The notes under the pieces were generated by a model that saw only the letters and a program-made list of their open reading frames with translations, was not told where the DNA came from and searched no databases. Of a stretch of 23,821 nt of DNA, positions 12,666-20,644 are shown in pieces (the first letter of the stretch is position 1; every line of letters begins with the position of its first letter). The stretch covers positions 1 through 23,821 of the forward strand of contig CAAECY010000166.1 in assembly GCA_900754475.1 (NCBI GenBank), in the 5' to 3' direction. The position numbers were made by a program, and so were the translations under genes. Source of the DNA: an uncultured Sutterella sp. (lineage in GTDB: Bacteria > Pseudomonadota > Gammaproteobacteria > Burkholderiales > Burkholderiaceae_F).

Positions 12666-15479
12666 TTAGAGCGTACGGGCGACTTCGGTCACTTCGAAGA
12701 CTTCGAGCTGATCGAGTTCGCGGATGTCTTCGTAGCCCTTCAGCGACAAACCGCATTCGTTCCCCGCCTTCACCTCGCGCACGTCGTCCTTGAAGTGCTT
12801 GAGGCTCGCGAGTTCGCCCGTCCAGATGACGACGTTGTCGCGCAGGAGGCGAACCTTCGCGTTGCGGCGCACGAGCCCCTCGAGCACGCGGCAGCCCGCG
12901 ATGTTGCCGACCTTCGGCACGCGAATGATCTGGCGGATTTCGACGAGACCGAGCGGCGTTTCGCGCATTTCGGGCGAGAGCATGCCGCCGAGAGCCGCCT
13001 TCACGTCATCCACGGCGTCGTAGATGATGTTGTAGTAGCGGATGTCGATCCCTTCGAGCTCGGCAAGCTTGCGGGCCTGGGCGTCGGCGCGAACGTTGAA
13101 GCCGATGATGACGCCCTTCGAAGCGGCGGCGAGGTTGACGTCGGATTCCGAGATCCCGCCCACGGCCGCGTGCACGACCGAGACGCGCACTTCGTCGTTC
13201 GAGAGCTTCGTGAGCGCGTGGATGAGCGCTTCCTGCGAGCCCTGAACGTCGGCCTTGATGATGAGGGGAAGCGTCTTCACTTCGCCTTCGCCCACGTCGC
13301 TGAAGAGGTTCGCGAGGTTCGTGGCGTGCGCCTTCGCAAGCTTCACGTCGCGGTACTTGCCCTGACGGAAGAGCGCGATTTCGCGCGCCTTGCGTTCGTC
13401 CGCAAGCACGATCACTTCGTCGCCCGCGGCGGGAACGCCCGAAAGACCCTGGATTTCGACCGGGATCGAGGGGCCGGCCGTGTTCTGGGCCTTGCCGAGT
13501 TCGTTGATCATCGCGCGAACGCGACCGTATTCGGCACCGACCAGAACGACGTCGCCGCGGTGGAGCGTGCCGCCCTGAACGAGGATCGACGCGACCGGGC
13601 CGCGACCCTTGTCAAGGCGCGATTCGATCACGAGGCCTCGGGCGGGACCGTCGACGGGGGCCTTCAACTCAAGCATTTCGGCCTGAAGGAGGACGTTTTC
13701 GAGCAGCTCGTCGACGCCCTTGCCCGTCTTCGCGGACACTTCGCAGAAGGGCACGTCGCCGCCCCATTCTTCGGGCATGACTTCGTTGGCGACGAGTTCC
13801 TGCTTCACGCGGTCGGGGTTGGCTTCGGGCTTGTCGATCTTGTTGATCGCGACGACAAGCGGCACGCCCGCCGCACGAGCGTGCGAGATGGCTTCCTTCG
13901 TCTGGGGCATGACGCCGTCGTCGGCCGCCACCACGAGAATGACGATGTCGGTCGCCTGAGCACCGCGGGCGCGCATGGCCGTAAAGGCTTCGTGACCCGG
14001 GGTGTCGAGGAACGTGACGATGCCGCGGGGCGTCTTCACGTGGTAGGCACCGATGTGCTGCGTGATGCCGCCCGCTTCACCGGCCGCAACCTTCGCGCGA
14101 CGGATGTAGTCGAGAAGCGACGTCTTCCCGTGGTCGACGTGACCCATGATCGTAACGACCGGCGGACGCGGCAGCGCTTCGTAGTCGTTCTTCTCCGCGA
14201 GTTCGCCGAGGAACGCTTCGGGGTCGTCGGCCTTCGCGGCGATCGCGTTGTGGCCCATTTCTTCGACGACGAGCATCGCCGTATCCTGGTCGAGCATCTG
14301 GTTGATGGTGACCATCTGACCCATCTGCATGAGGGTCTTGATGACTTCGGTCGCCTTGACGCTCATCTTGTGGGCGAGGTCGGCAACGGAAATCGTTTCG
14401 GGCACCTGCACGTCGCGCACGATCGGTTCCTGCGAGACCTGAACGGGCGCGTCCTGACGATGACGGTCCTGGCTGCGGCGGCCGCGCGCGGTGCGCCAGC
14501 CCGAGCTCTGCGAATCGTCTTCGCCGCGCGTCTTGATGACGCGGCGCTTCTGGTTGTCGTCGTCCCAGCGGGAGCCGCCCGTGCGGCTCTTCTTCTTGTC
14601 GGAGGGATGACCCTTCTTTTCACCCGCGCCCGCATTGTTGGTGGCGGCGGTCGCCTCCTGACGCGGTGCCTTCTTCGGCTCGGCCTTCTTGGGCTGGGGC
14701 TTTTCGGCCGCCTTTTCCGGAGCCTTTTCCGCGGGCTTTTCGGCCTTGGCGGGCTTCTTCGCGGTGAGGACACCCGCTTTGCGGTTCATCATTTCGCGAA
14801 TGCGGCGGGCTTCTTCTTCGGCACGACGACGCGCTTCGGCGCGGCGGGCTTCGTCTTCGGCGCGCTTCTTGGCTTCGGCTTCGAGGCGCTTGGCGGTCGC
14901 TTCGGCGACTTCGGCGTCGAGCTTCGCCTTTTCGGCTTCGCGGCGGGCGGCCTTCATTTCGGCGTCGTTCGAAGCGTTCTGACGGAGGGCTTCTTCGCGT
15001 TCCTTCGCTTCGGCGGCAGCGCGGGCGGCGGCTTCGGCACGCTCCTGAGCGGCCTTGCGTTCGGCTTCTTCGCGGGCGCGGCGTTCGGCTTCGAGGCGCG
15101 CGGCTTCTTCGGCCTCGCGGCGGGCGGCCTCTTCGGCTTCGCGCTGCGCGATTTCACGCTGCGCGGCTTCTTCGGCGAGCGCCTGCGGATTCTTCATGAA
15201 GACGCGCTTGCGGCGCACTTCGACCTGAATCGTGTGCGCGCGGCCCGAGGCGTCGCTCTGCTTGATGACGCTCGTTTCCTTGCGGGTCACCGTGATCTTG
15301 CGCTGGGCGGTCTGCGTGCGCTCGGCGCGCAGGCTGTCGAGAAGACGCGTCTTGTCGGTTTCGCTCAACTCGTCCGTTTCGCTCTTCTTGTGAACGCCCG
15401 CGGCTTTCAACTGCGCCAAAAGCGTCTTGGCGGCAACCTTGAGTTCCTGAGCAAATTCGTTCACCGTCTTGCTGGCCAT
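12666..15479 (-). CDS. infB: Translation initiation factor IF-2
   Basis: This 937-residue GTPase delivers fMet-tRNA to the 30S subunit and promotes subunit joining. An IF2 N-terminal domain (1-55) is followed by a long Ala/Glu/Arg-rich predicted coiled coil (about 100-230), a Lys/Pro/Ala linker (about 235-345) and a second IF2_N domain (about 355-410). The G domain starts at about 440 with GHVDHGKT (446-453), then DTPGHEAF and NKIDKPEAN. Domains II-IV follow, ending with the fMet-tRNA-binding C2 region. The ATG at 15479 has AAGGA upstream. It lies 200 bases downstream of nusA on the same strand, the usual nusA-infB pairing. The length suits a proteobacterial long form with an extended N terminus. 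Confidence 0.97.
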   Translation of the reverse strand: MASKTVNEFAQELKVAAKTLLAQLKAAGVHKKSETDELSETDKTRLLDSLRAERTQTAQRKITVTRKETSVIKQSDASGRAHTIQVEVRRKRVFMKNPQALAEEAAQREIAQREAEEAARREAEEAARLEAERRAREEAERKAAQERAEAAARAAAEAKEREEALRQNASNDAEMKAARREAEKAKLDAEVAEATAKRLEAEAKKRAEDEARRAEARRRAEEEARRIREMMNRKAGVLTAKKPAKAEKPAEKAPEKAAEKPQPKKAEPKKAPRQEATAATNNAGAGEKKGHPSDKKKSRTGGSRWDDDNQKRRVIKTRGEDDSQSSGWRTARGRRSQDRHRQDAPVQVSQEPIVRDVQVPETISVADLAHKMSVKATEVIKTLMQMGQMVTINQMLDQDTAMLVVEEMGHNAIAAKADDPEAFLGELAEKNDYEALPRPPVVTIMGHVDHGKTSLLDYIRRAKVAAGEAGGITQHIGAYHVKTPRGIVTFLDTPGHEAFTAMRARGAQATDIVILVVAADDGVMPQTKEAISHARAAGVPLVVAINKIDKPEANPDRVKQELVANEVMPEEWGGDVPFCEVSAKTGKGVDELLENVLLQAEMLELKAPVDGPARGLVIESRLDKGRGPVASILVQGGTLHRGDVVLVGAEYGRVRAMINELGKAQNTAGPSIPVEIQGLSGVPAAGDEVIVLADERKAREIALFRQGKYRDVKLAKAHATNLANLFSDVGEGEVKTLPLIIKADVQGSQEALIHALTKLSNDEVRVSVVHAAVGGISESDVNLAAASKGVIIGFNVRADAQARKLAELEGIDIRYYNIIYDAVDDVKAALGGMLSPEMRETPLGLVEIRQIIRVPKVGNIAGCRVLEGLVRRNAKVRLLRDNVVIWTGELASLKHFKDDVREVKAGNECGLSLKGYEDIRELDQLEVFEVTEVARTL

Positions 15480-15599
15480 AAGTTCCTTACTCCTTGATGC
15501 GGACTTGAGGCGTCGGTCGGGTCTCGTCGGGAAAGCGCTTCAATAGCGCACGTCCGAACGGAATCCCCTCCTCGCCCGTGCCCTCGGCCCGGCGGGCGG

Positions 15600-15665
15600 G
15601 CTCCTTCGAACCAAGGAAGGAGCACGCCCCGGGCGCCGCATCCGCTTTGCGAAGGGCACGCGGAT
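15600..15665 (-). other. nusA-infB gap with two inverted repeats
   Basis: In the 200-base gap, GCTCCTT (15600-15606) pairs with AAGGAGC (15617-15623), and ATCCGC (15640-15645) pairs with GCGGAT (15660-15665). Neither is followed by a T tract on the - strand. They may be RNA-processing or mRNA-stability structures in the operon transcript. Confidence 0.4.
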
Positions 15666-15679
15666 TTAGTGTTGTTGAC

Positions 15680-17182
15680 TTACTCTTCGCTCTTGAACCA
15701 GTGTTCGCGAGCCGACATGATGAGCTTCTTGGCGCGCTCTTCGTCGATGCCCGTCATTTCGACGAGCTCTTCGGTGGCGAGTTCCCCGAGGTCGTCGAGG
15801 CTCGCAACACCCTTGCCAACGAGCGCGTTCGCGAGGTCGTTGTCCATGCCGTCGAGCTCGAGAAGACCCTTGTCGGCCTTGCGAAGGTTTTCTTCGCGCG
15901 TGATCGCGTCGGCAAGGATCTTGTTGCGGGCGCGCTGGCGCAGCTCTTCGATCGTTTCACGGTCGAACGCTTCGATCGCGAAGAGTTCCTTTTCGGGCAC
16001 GTAGGCGATTTCTTCGATCGAGGAGAAGCCTTCGGAGATGAGCACGTCGGCGGCCGCTTCGTCGATGTCGAGATCCTTCATGAATTCGTTGCGGATCTTC
16101 GAGGTTTCTTCGTCGCGCTTTTCGCTCGCTTCGGCTTCCGTGAGGATGTTGATCTGCCAGCCCGTGAGTTCGGAGGCAAGACGCACGTTCTGACCGCCGC
16201 GACCGATCGCGATCGCGAGGTTGTCTTCGTCGACGACGACTTCCATCGTGTGCGTTTCTTCGAGCATCACGATCGAGCGGACCTTCGCGGGTTCGAGAGC
16301 ACCCACGACGAACTGCGCGGGATCTTCGTTCCAGACGACGATGTCGATGCGTTCGCCCGAGAGTTCGGTCGTCACCGCATTGACGCGCGAGCCGCGCATG
16401 CCGATGCAGGTGCCGATCGGGTCGACGCGGTGGTCGTGCGAGCGCACGGCGATCTTGGCGCGAAGACCGGCATCGCGGGCGCACGCCTTGATCTCGATGA
16501 TGCCTTCTTCGATTTCGGGCACTTCGAGTTCGAAGAGCTTCTTCATGAATTCGGGCGAGGTGCGCGAAAGAAGCACGGTCTTGCCCTTCGGGAGTTCGGC
16601 CACGCGGTCGACGATCGCGCGCACGCGGTCGCCCGTACGGACGTTTTCGCGCGGGATCATCTGGTTGCGCGGCAGACGCGCTTCGAGGCGGCCCACTTCG
16701 ACGATGGCGTCGCCCTTGTCCATGCGCTTCACGGTCCCCGTGACGATCGATTCGTTCTTCTCGAGGAATTCCTTCAGGATCTGTTCGCGTTCGGCGTCGC
16801 GCAGACGCTGCAGGATCACCTGCTTGGCGTCCTGGGCAAAGCGGCGACCGGCGCTGTCGGTGTCGACGTTTTCAATGGGACGTTCGACGAAGTCGCCCGG
16901 AACGAGGTCGGGGTATTCGTCGTGAATGTCCGAGAACATTTCCTGACGATCGGGTTCCATGAGGCCTTCTTCGTCGGCCACGACGATCCAGCGGCGCGCG
17001 GCCGTGAATTCGCCCGTCGCGCGGTTGACGTGCACGACGACGTCGGCGTCTTCGCCCGGGAAGCGGGCGCGCTTGACGGCGACGGCCAGAGCGATTTCGA
17101 GCACGTCGAAAACCGTGTCCTTCTCGACGTTTTTCTCACGAGCGAGCACGTCGACGAGTTCAAGCATTTCGCGGCAGTTCAT
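15680..17182 (-). CDS. nusA: Transcription termination/antitermination factor NusA
   Basis: This 500-residue protein binds RNA polymerase and modulates pausing, intrinsic termination and antitermination. The N-terminal RNAP-binding domain (1-130) is followed by S1 (about 144-206), KH1 with GMRG (261-264), KH2 with GRGG (327-330), and two acidic C-terminal helix-hairpin-helix repeats (about 370-500). This layout and length match Escherichia coli NusA (495). The ATG at 17182 uses the Shine-Dalgarno AGGGGT. That motif overlaps the rimP stop codon (gap of five bases), so translation of the two is probably coupled. NusA is known to regulate its own operon in Escherichia coli; see the leader terminator at 17820-17844. 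Confidence 0.97.
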   Translation of the reverse strand: MNCREMLELVDVLAREKNVEKDTVFDVLEIALAVAVKRARFPGEDADVVVHVNRATGEFTAARRWIVVADEEGLMEPDRQEMFSDIHDEYPDLVPGDFVERPIENVDTDSAGRRFAQDAKQVILQRLRDAEREQILKEFLEKNESIVTGTVKRMDKGDAIVEVGRLEARLPRNQMIPRENVRTGDRVRAIVDRVAELPKGKTVLLSRTSPEFMKKLFELEVPEIEEGIIEIKACARDAGLRAKIAVRSHDHRVDPIGTCIGMRGSRVNAVTTELSGERIDIVVWNEDPAQFVVGALEPAKVRSIVMLEETHTMEVVVDEDNLAIAIGRGGQNVRLASELTGWQINILTEAEASEKRDEETSKIRNEFMKDLDIDEAAADVLISEGFSSIEEIAYVPEKELFAIEAFDRETIEELRQRARNKILADAITREENLRKADKGLLELDGMDNDLANALVGKGVASLDDLGELATEELVEMTGIDEERAKKLIMSAREHWFKSEE

Positions 17183-17187
17183 TTGAA

Positions 17188-17751
17188 TTACCCCTTAAAG
17201 TTCAAAACGGCAATGAGGTTCGCACGGTCCACGTCGGCGAGCGCAAAGCTCACGCGCACGGGTTCGGCGGGCGCGGCGGCCTTCTTCGAGCGCGAGCGCA
17301 GATGAGCGGCGCCCGGCGTACGGGCCACGTCGACCTCGAAGAAATCGAACGTGATCGTTTCGGCACCCGATTCGCCCTCGATCGAGACGATGCGCCCTTC
17401 GAGCTTGCGGCGACCCGCTTCGGGGAAGCCTTCGGCCTTGAGGGGGGCGAAGAGTTCAACATGCGCCAGTTCGCCCGCAAAGCGCGACCAGTCGCGGGCG
17501 CGCTTGAGGGGGCGTTCCACGCCCGGGGACGAAACTTCGAGCCGTTCGTAATCGACCGACTCGACCGTAAAGAGGTGGGAGAGCTGTTCGCTCACGGCCT
17601 CGCAGTCTTCGAGCGAGATGCCGCCCTCGGCCGTCGTGTCGATCGTCACGCGCACGAGACCGCGGGCGAGGCGTTCGAATTCCACGAATTCGTACCCCAT
17701 CCCTTCGACCGTGCGTTCGACGAGCTCGTTGAGCGCTGCCGAATTCATCAT
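17188..17751 (-). CDS. rimP: Ribosome maturation factor RimP
   Basis: This 187-residue protein is needed for 30S assembly (S12 loading). The N-terminal domain (ELVERTVEGMGYEFVEFE, then LVRVTIDT and ISLEDCEAVSEQLSHLF) and the motif LEVSSPGVERPLKRARDW are family hallmarks. A C-terminal SH3-like domain follows, with a basic insert RSRSKKAAAP. I start at the ATG at 17751, next to a second ATG at 17748, because AAGGA lies ten bases upstream. The frame continues 31 codons upstream but runs through a terminator hairpin and T tract, so a longer form is unlikely. It is followed by nusA with five bases between stop and start. Confidence 0.95.
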   Translation of the reverse strand: MMNSAALNELVERTVEGMGYEFVEFERLARGLVRVTIDTTAEGGISLEDCEAVSEQLSHLFTVESVDYERLEVSSPGVERPLKRARDWSRFAGELAHVELFAPLKAEGFPEAGRRKLEGRIVSIEGESGAETITFDFFEVDVARTPGAAHLRSRSKKAAAPAEPVRVSFALADVDRANLIAVLNFKG

Positions 17752-17819
17752 CAACGTCAATTCCTTCGAAAAAGAGGACCGATGCGGACCCGCCACGGGC
17801 GTGTCGCACCGGAAAACAC

Positions 17820-17844
17820 CAAAAAAAAATGGGCATACGCCCAT
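17820..17844 (-). terminator. Strong intrinsic terminator in the rimP-nusA-infB leader
   Basis: ATGGGC (17829-17834) pairs with GCCCAT (17839-17844) with a four-base loop. On the - strand it is followed by nine T residues. It ends about 69 bases before the rimP start. It could end upstream transcripts or act as an attenuator for the nusA operon. Nearby AAGACCC (complement of 17878-17884) can pair with either of two GGGTC segments (complements of 17870-17874 and 17848-17854). Confidence 0.85.
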
Positions 17845-18125
17845 CCCAAGACCCTTTTTGCCGTCGAACGACCCGTTGGGTCTTCGTCGGCGAGCGCACC
17901 GAGCACCCCGGATCTCCTTCTTCGTTGCGAGAGAGATTTTTTAGAGGGTCGGGCGAAGGGTTGCGCCTGCGCGGTGTCGACCCTTCCCCGATCGGGAAGG
18001 CCGTCGCGCGGCACCTGAAAGTGACAGATCGATCGACCGGAGGCCGGGGTCGCAACCCCGAAAGCGTCCGATACGGCCCGGACGAAAAAAGGAGTCCGAG
18101 GGCGGCCGATCGATGAATGCACGTG
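17845..18125 (-). other. Non-coding leader/intergenic region upstream of rimP
   Basis: I find no supported gene in this stretch. It contains small inverted repeats, including CTTCCCC-GATC-GGGAAG (about 17982-17998), CGGGGT-CGCA-ACCCCG (about 18045-18060) and GACCC-GTT-GGGTC (17870-17882). If transcription starts near 18120, this is a leader of roughly 370 bases for rimP-nusA-infB, ending with the terminator at 17820-17844. A small RNA gene is an alternative I cannot exclude. Confidence 0.4.
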
Positions 18126-18154
18126 ATTTTAGGGGATCTTTCGCTCGCCTGCAA
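18126..18154 (-). promoter_or_regulatory. Candidate promoter for the rimP-nusA-infB operon
   Basis: Read on the - strand: TTGCAG (-35, 18154-18149), a 17-base spacer, and TAAAAT (-10, 18131-18126). The -35 lies inside a nested inverted repeat, TTCGCTCG (18140-18147) with CGAGCGAA (18173-18180) and inner CAAGG (18152-18156) with CCTTG (18164-18168), which could be an operator. Confidence 0.45.
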
Positions 18155-18194
18155 GGATAAGTCCCTTGTTTTCGAGCGAAGAGCCCCGGGCGGG

Positions 18195-18237
18195 CGAAGC
18201 GCACGCACCGAGACTCTTTCGAGCTGCGTGCGCTTCG
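18195..18237 (-). repeat. 13-bp perfect inverted repeat just after rluB
   Basis: CGAAGCGCACGCA (18195-18207) is inverted at 18225-18237 with a 17-base loop, starting 29 bases past the rluB stop. There is no T tract on either side. It could be a mRNA 3'-end stabilising hairpin, or a factor-dependent terminator for scpB-rluB. Confidence 0.6.
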
Positions 18238-18265
18238 TTGCGTTGCGCTTGAGAGGAATACGGCC

Positions 18266-19540
18266 TCAACCGCGACGCGCGGGCTTCTTCCCGGGGCGCT
18301 TCCCCTGGGTCGGACGATCCGAAAGGTCGCGCGCCTCGGCAAAGGGCACGCCCGTACGGTCGCTCGCCCCCGACTTCTTGAAGCGTTCGCCCTTGCGGTC
18401 CGTCTTCGCTTCGGGTTTGCGGCCGTCTTCGGCTTCGCGGGCAAGCGCCCGCGCGCGAAGTCGCGCCTGCGACTTTTCCAGTTTCTTCGCTTCCGCTTTC
18501 GCGGGAGCGGCGGCCGCCATCTTCTTTTCCGCTTCGTCAAGGTCGAGGAGCCACGCGCGCACTTCTTCGGGCGTCAATTCCATCTTCTTGCCGCGGGGCA
18601 GATTCTTCGGGAGGCTCACCGCACCGTAGCGGATGCGGATGAGGCGCGAGACGACGGAACCCACCGCTTCGAAGAGACGACGCACTTCGCGGTTGCGCCC
18701 TTCGCGGATCTTCACGCGGTACCAATGGTTGAGGCCCGTGCCGCCCTCGTCGTGGAGTTCGTCGAACTTCGCCATGCCGTCCTCGAGCATGACGCCCTTC
18801 GTGAGTTCCTGCATCGCTTCGGCTTCGAGTTCGCCGATCACGCGCACGGCGTATTCGCGTTCGATCTCGTAGCGCGGGTGCATGAGACGGTTCGCAAGCG
18901 ACCCCGAGGTCGTAAAGAGCAGCAACCCTTCCGTATTGAAGTCAAGACGCCCCACCGCCACCCAACGGGCGCCCGGAACGCGCGGCAGCCCGTGAAAGAC
19001 GCTCGGACGCCCTTCGGGGTCGTCGCGCGAGACGATTTCGCCCGCGGGCTTGTGGTACATGAGAACGCGCGGCGTCGGCGACTCGGTGCTCTTACGGTGC
19101 ACCAAGCGCCCTTCGATGCGGATCGCGTCCGCGGCGCTCACGCGGTCGCCCACGCGGGCGGTCTGACCGTTGACGGTCACGACACCTTGCCCGATCAGCG
19201 CTTCCATGTCGCGGCGCGAACCGAGACCCGCGTCCGCGAGCACCTTCTGGAGCTTTTCCGTCGGGAGTTCGACGGTCTTCTTCGCGGCACGCGCGCGGTT
19301 GATGATCTCAAGCGCGAGGGGGCTCTCCGCCAACCCTTCGGGCATGGAGCTATCCGCGGGGCCGAGGCGGTCGTAAGCGTCCCCGGGGTTGATCGCGTGG
19401 AGCGAGCGCCCGGAAGCGCGTCCGCCCGTGCGGCGCGAGGCGCCGCGCTCGCCCTGGAAAGCCTGCCCGGGGCGACGGAACGGCGTCTTCTTCGACTTCG
19501 AGGGGCCCGCCCCTTTGCGTGCGTTAACGGTCTTCTTCAC
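18266..19540 (-). CDS. rluB: 23S rRNA pseudouridine synthase, RluB-like
   Basis: This 424-residue protein has an S4 RNA-binding domain (about 91-148; EKLQKVLADAGLGSRRD) and an RsuA-family catalytic domain with GRLDFNTEGLLLFT, where Asp200 is the nucleophile. RluB makes pseudouridine 2605 in 23S rRNA. About 90 Lys/Arg/Gly-rich residues precede the S4 domain and a basic Ala/Lys/Arg tail follows the catalytic domain (about 335-424). Escherichia coli RluB is about 290 residues, so both ends are extended. The start is GTG at 19540 with AAAGGA eight bases upstream; it overlaps the scpB 3' end by 17 bases, implying coupling. RluE or RsuA paralogues are less likely given the scpB linkage. Confidence 0.88.
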   Translation of the reverse strand: MKKTVNARKGAGPSKSKKTPFRRPGQAFQGERGASRRTGGRASGRSLHAINPGDAYDRLGPADSSMPEGLAESPLALEIINRARAAKKTVELPTEKLQKVLADAGLGSRRDMEALIGQGVVTVNGQTARVGDRVSAADAIRIEGRLVHRKSTESPTPRVLMYHKPAGEIVSRDDPEGRPSVFHGLPRVPGARWVAVGRLDFNTEGLLLFTTSGSLANRLMHPRYEIEREYAVRVIGELEAEAMQELTKGVMLEDGMAKFDELHDEGGTGLNHWYRVKIREGRNREVRRLFEAVGSVVSRLIRIRYGAVSLPKNLPRGKKMELTPEEVRAWLLDLDEAEKKMAAAAPAKAEAKKLEKSQARLRARALAREAEDGRKPEAKTDRKGERFKKSGASDRTGVPFAEARDLSDRPTQGKRPGKKPARRG

Positions 19541-20132
19541 AATCGGATTCCTTTGGGGCGGCCTCTCCGGGAGGCGCGTCACCCGTCTCGTCCCGCAAGC
19601 CGAGTTCGAACTCGGGCTCGGGAACCGCTTCGACCGCAGGCAGGTCCGCAACGGACTTCAACCCGAGGTCACTCAAAAACTGTTTCGTGGTGGCGAGGAG
19701 TTCGGGACGCCCGGGCGTCTCTCGGCGGCCGATCACTTCGATCCATCCGCGTTCCTCGAATTGCTTCAATATGGCCGGGTTCACCGCGACGCCGCGCACC
19801 GCTTCGATGTCGCCGCGCGTGACGGGCTGTCGGTAGGCGATGACGGCAAGCGTCTCCATGGCGGCCCGGGAGTAGCGGCGTTCGCGCTCGGGCTCCAACC
19901 GCTTCAAATACGCCCCCGTTTCCTCGGCCGTCTGAAAGCGCCAGCCGTCCGCCGCTTCCACGAGCCGCAGGCCGCGATCGCTCCAGAAGGCGCGCAGCTC
20001 CTCAAGGTGCTCGCGCACCGCCTTGGCGGAAAGCTTGTCGTTGAAGAGGCGGCGCAGGTCCCGCAAACTCACGGGCTTCGAAGCCGAAAGGAGCGCAGCC
20101 TCGATGACGAAGGGAGGTGAGAGTTTCGCCAT
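19524..20132 (-). CDS. scpB: Segregation and condensation protein ScpB
   Basis: This 202-residue protein is the kleisin-associated winged-helix partner of the SMC-ScpA condensin, which organises the chromosome. Signature segments are VIEAALLSASKPVSLRDL, GWRFQT, then SRAAMETLAVIAYRQPVTRGDIEAVRGV, and IGRRETPGRPELLATTKQFLSDLGL. A Glu/Pro-rich tail covers about 165-202. I start at the ATG at 20132 (GGAG ten bases upstream). The frame is open 48 codons further but without family similarity. No scpA is visible in the window. It overlaps rluB by 17 bases. Confidence 0.94.
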   Translation of the reverse strand: MAKLSPPFVIEAALLSASKPVSLRDLRRLFNDKLSAKAVREHLEELRAFWSDRGLRLVEAADGWRFQTAEETGAYLKRLEPERERRYSRAAMETLAVIAYRQPVTRGDIEAVRGVAVNPAILKQFEERGWIEVIGRRETPGRPELLATTKQFLSDLGLKSVADLPAVEAVPEPEFELGLRDETGDAPPGEAAPKESDCEEDR

Positions 20133-20189
20133 GGAACGGATTCTCCGCACGCAAGGCGCGCGGGAAGAGTCGGTCTTCGCAAAAAAGGG

Positions 20190-20211
20190 AGCTCGAAAAC
20201 AGCTCGAAAAC
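20190..20211. repeat. Tandem 11-bp repeat AGCTCGAAAAC, two copies
   Basis: Exact copies at 20190-20200 and 20201-20211 lie in the non-coding gap upstream of scpB. Confidence 0.8.
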
Positions 20212-20281
20212 GGATGCCGTCGAGCGCCGTACCGTGCGAATTTTAACACGCAGGTTTTCGCGTCCGACCGCCGCAAACGAA

Positions 20282-20312
20282 GAACCCCGAACAGTCAAAC
20301 CGTTCGGGGTTC
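20282..20312 (-). terminator. Terminator of the tRNA-Ser gene
   Basis: A perfect 11-bp stem, GAACCCCGAAC (20282-20292) with GTTCGGGGTTC (20302-20312), lies 14 bases after the tRNA 3' end. A T-rich CTTCGTTT tract follows on the - strand. Confidence 0.8.
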
Positions 20313-20325
20313 GGAATTGGGGCTC

Positions 20326-20416
20326 TGGCGGAAGGGGTGGGATTCGAACCCACGATACGGTATAACCGTATACCGGATTTCGAGTCCGGCGCATTCGACC
20401 TCTCTGCCACCCTTCC
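20326..20416 (-). tRNA. tRNA-Ser, anticodon CGA, with encoded CCA
   Basis: On the - strand the acceptor GGAAGGG (20416-20410) pairs with CCCTTCC (20336-20330), followed by discriminator G and an encoded CCA (20328-20326). The anticodon stem is CCGGA/TCCGG around loop CTCGAAA, giving anticodon CGA (20382-20380), which reads UCG. The long variable arm (TACGGTTATACCGTA) is typical of serine tRNAs. The T arm is GTGGG-TTCGAAT-CCCAC. It lies downstream of serS on the same strand, with its own promoter and terminator. Confidence 0.97.
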
Positions 20417-20435
20417 GCGTCAGAGGAGAATTCGA

Positions 20436-20464
20436 ATATTACAGCATGAATTTGAAAAAAGCAA
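20436..20464 (-). promoter_or_regulatory. Promoter of the tRNA-Ser gene
   Basis: Read on the - strand: TTGCTT (-35, 20464-20459), a 17-base AT-rich spacer, and TAATAT (-10, 20441-20436). The -10 ends 19 bases before the mature 5' end of the tRNA. The surrounding block (about 20430-20500) is strikingly AT-rich for this genome. Confidence 0.75.
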
Positions 20465-20570
20465 GAGTCGACGAAAAAAATTCTTCTTTTTTTCTTTTCG
20501 GAGCTGCGGGAGAGGCGAAAAGCGAAAAGCGCCGCGCGGAGACCGCATTCGGGATGCTGAAAATGGTAAA

Positions 20571-20594
20571 GGGCGAAGCACGAATGCTTCGCCC
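20571..20594 (-). terminator. Terminator of serS
   Basis: A perfect 10-bp stem, GGGCGAAGCA (20571-20580) with TGCTTCGCCC (20585-20594), has a four-base loop. The - strand continues with TTTACCATTTTC. It lies about 50 bases after the serS stop. A second small inverted repeat, TGGGTG/CACCCA, sits between (about 20607-20625). Confidence 0.7.
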
Positions 20595-20644
20595 CTTACT
20601 CCCGACTGGGTGTGTTGGTCACCCAATTTTTAATTGTAGCACGA

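Noticed and set aside
12507..15497. 996-codon open frame on the + strand opposite infB
   Set aside because: It mirrors the real infB frame exactly. GC-rich codon bias leaves antisense frames open, and the translation is low-complexity (Arg, Gly, Phe, His-rich) with no recognisable domain.
15578..17305. 575-codon + strand frame opposite nusA
   Set aside because: Antisense shadow of a fully recognisable NusA.
20600..20640. + strand terminator TGGGTG...CACCCA followed by ATTTTT
   Set aside because: It would terminate + strand transcription, but no + strand gene precedes it; it is more likely incidental in the serS 3' region.
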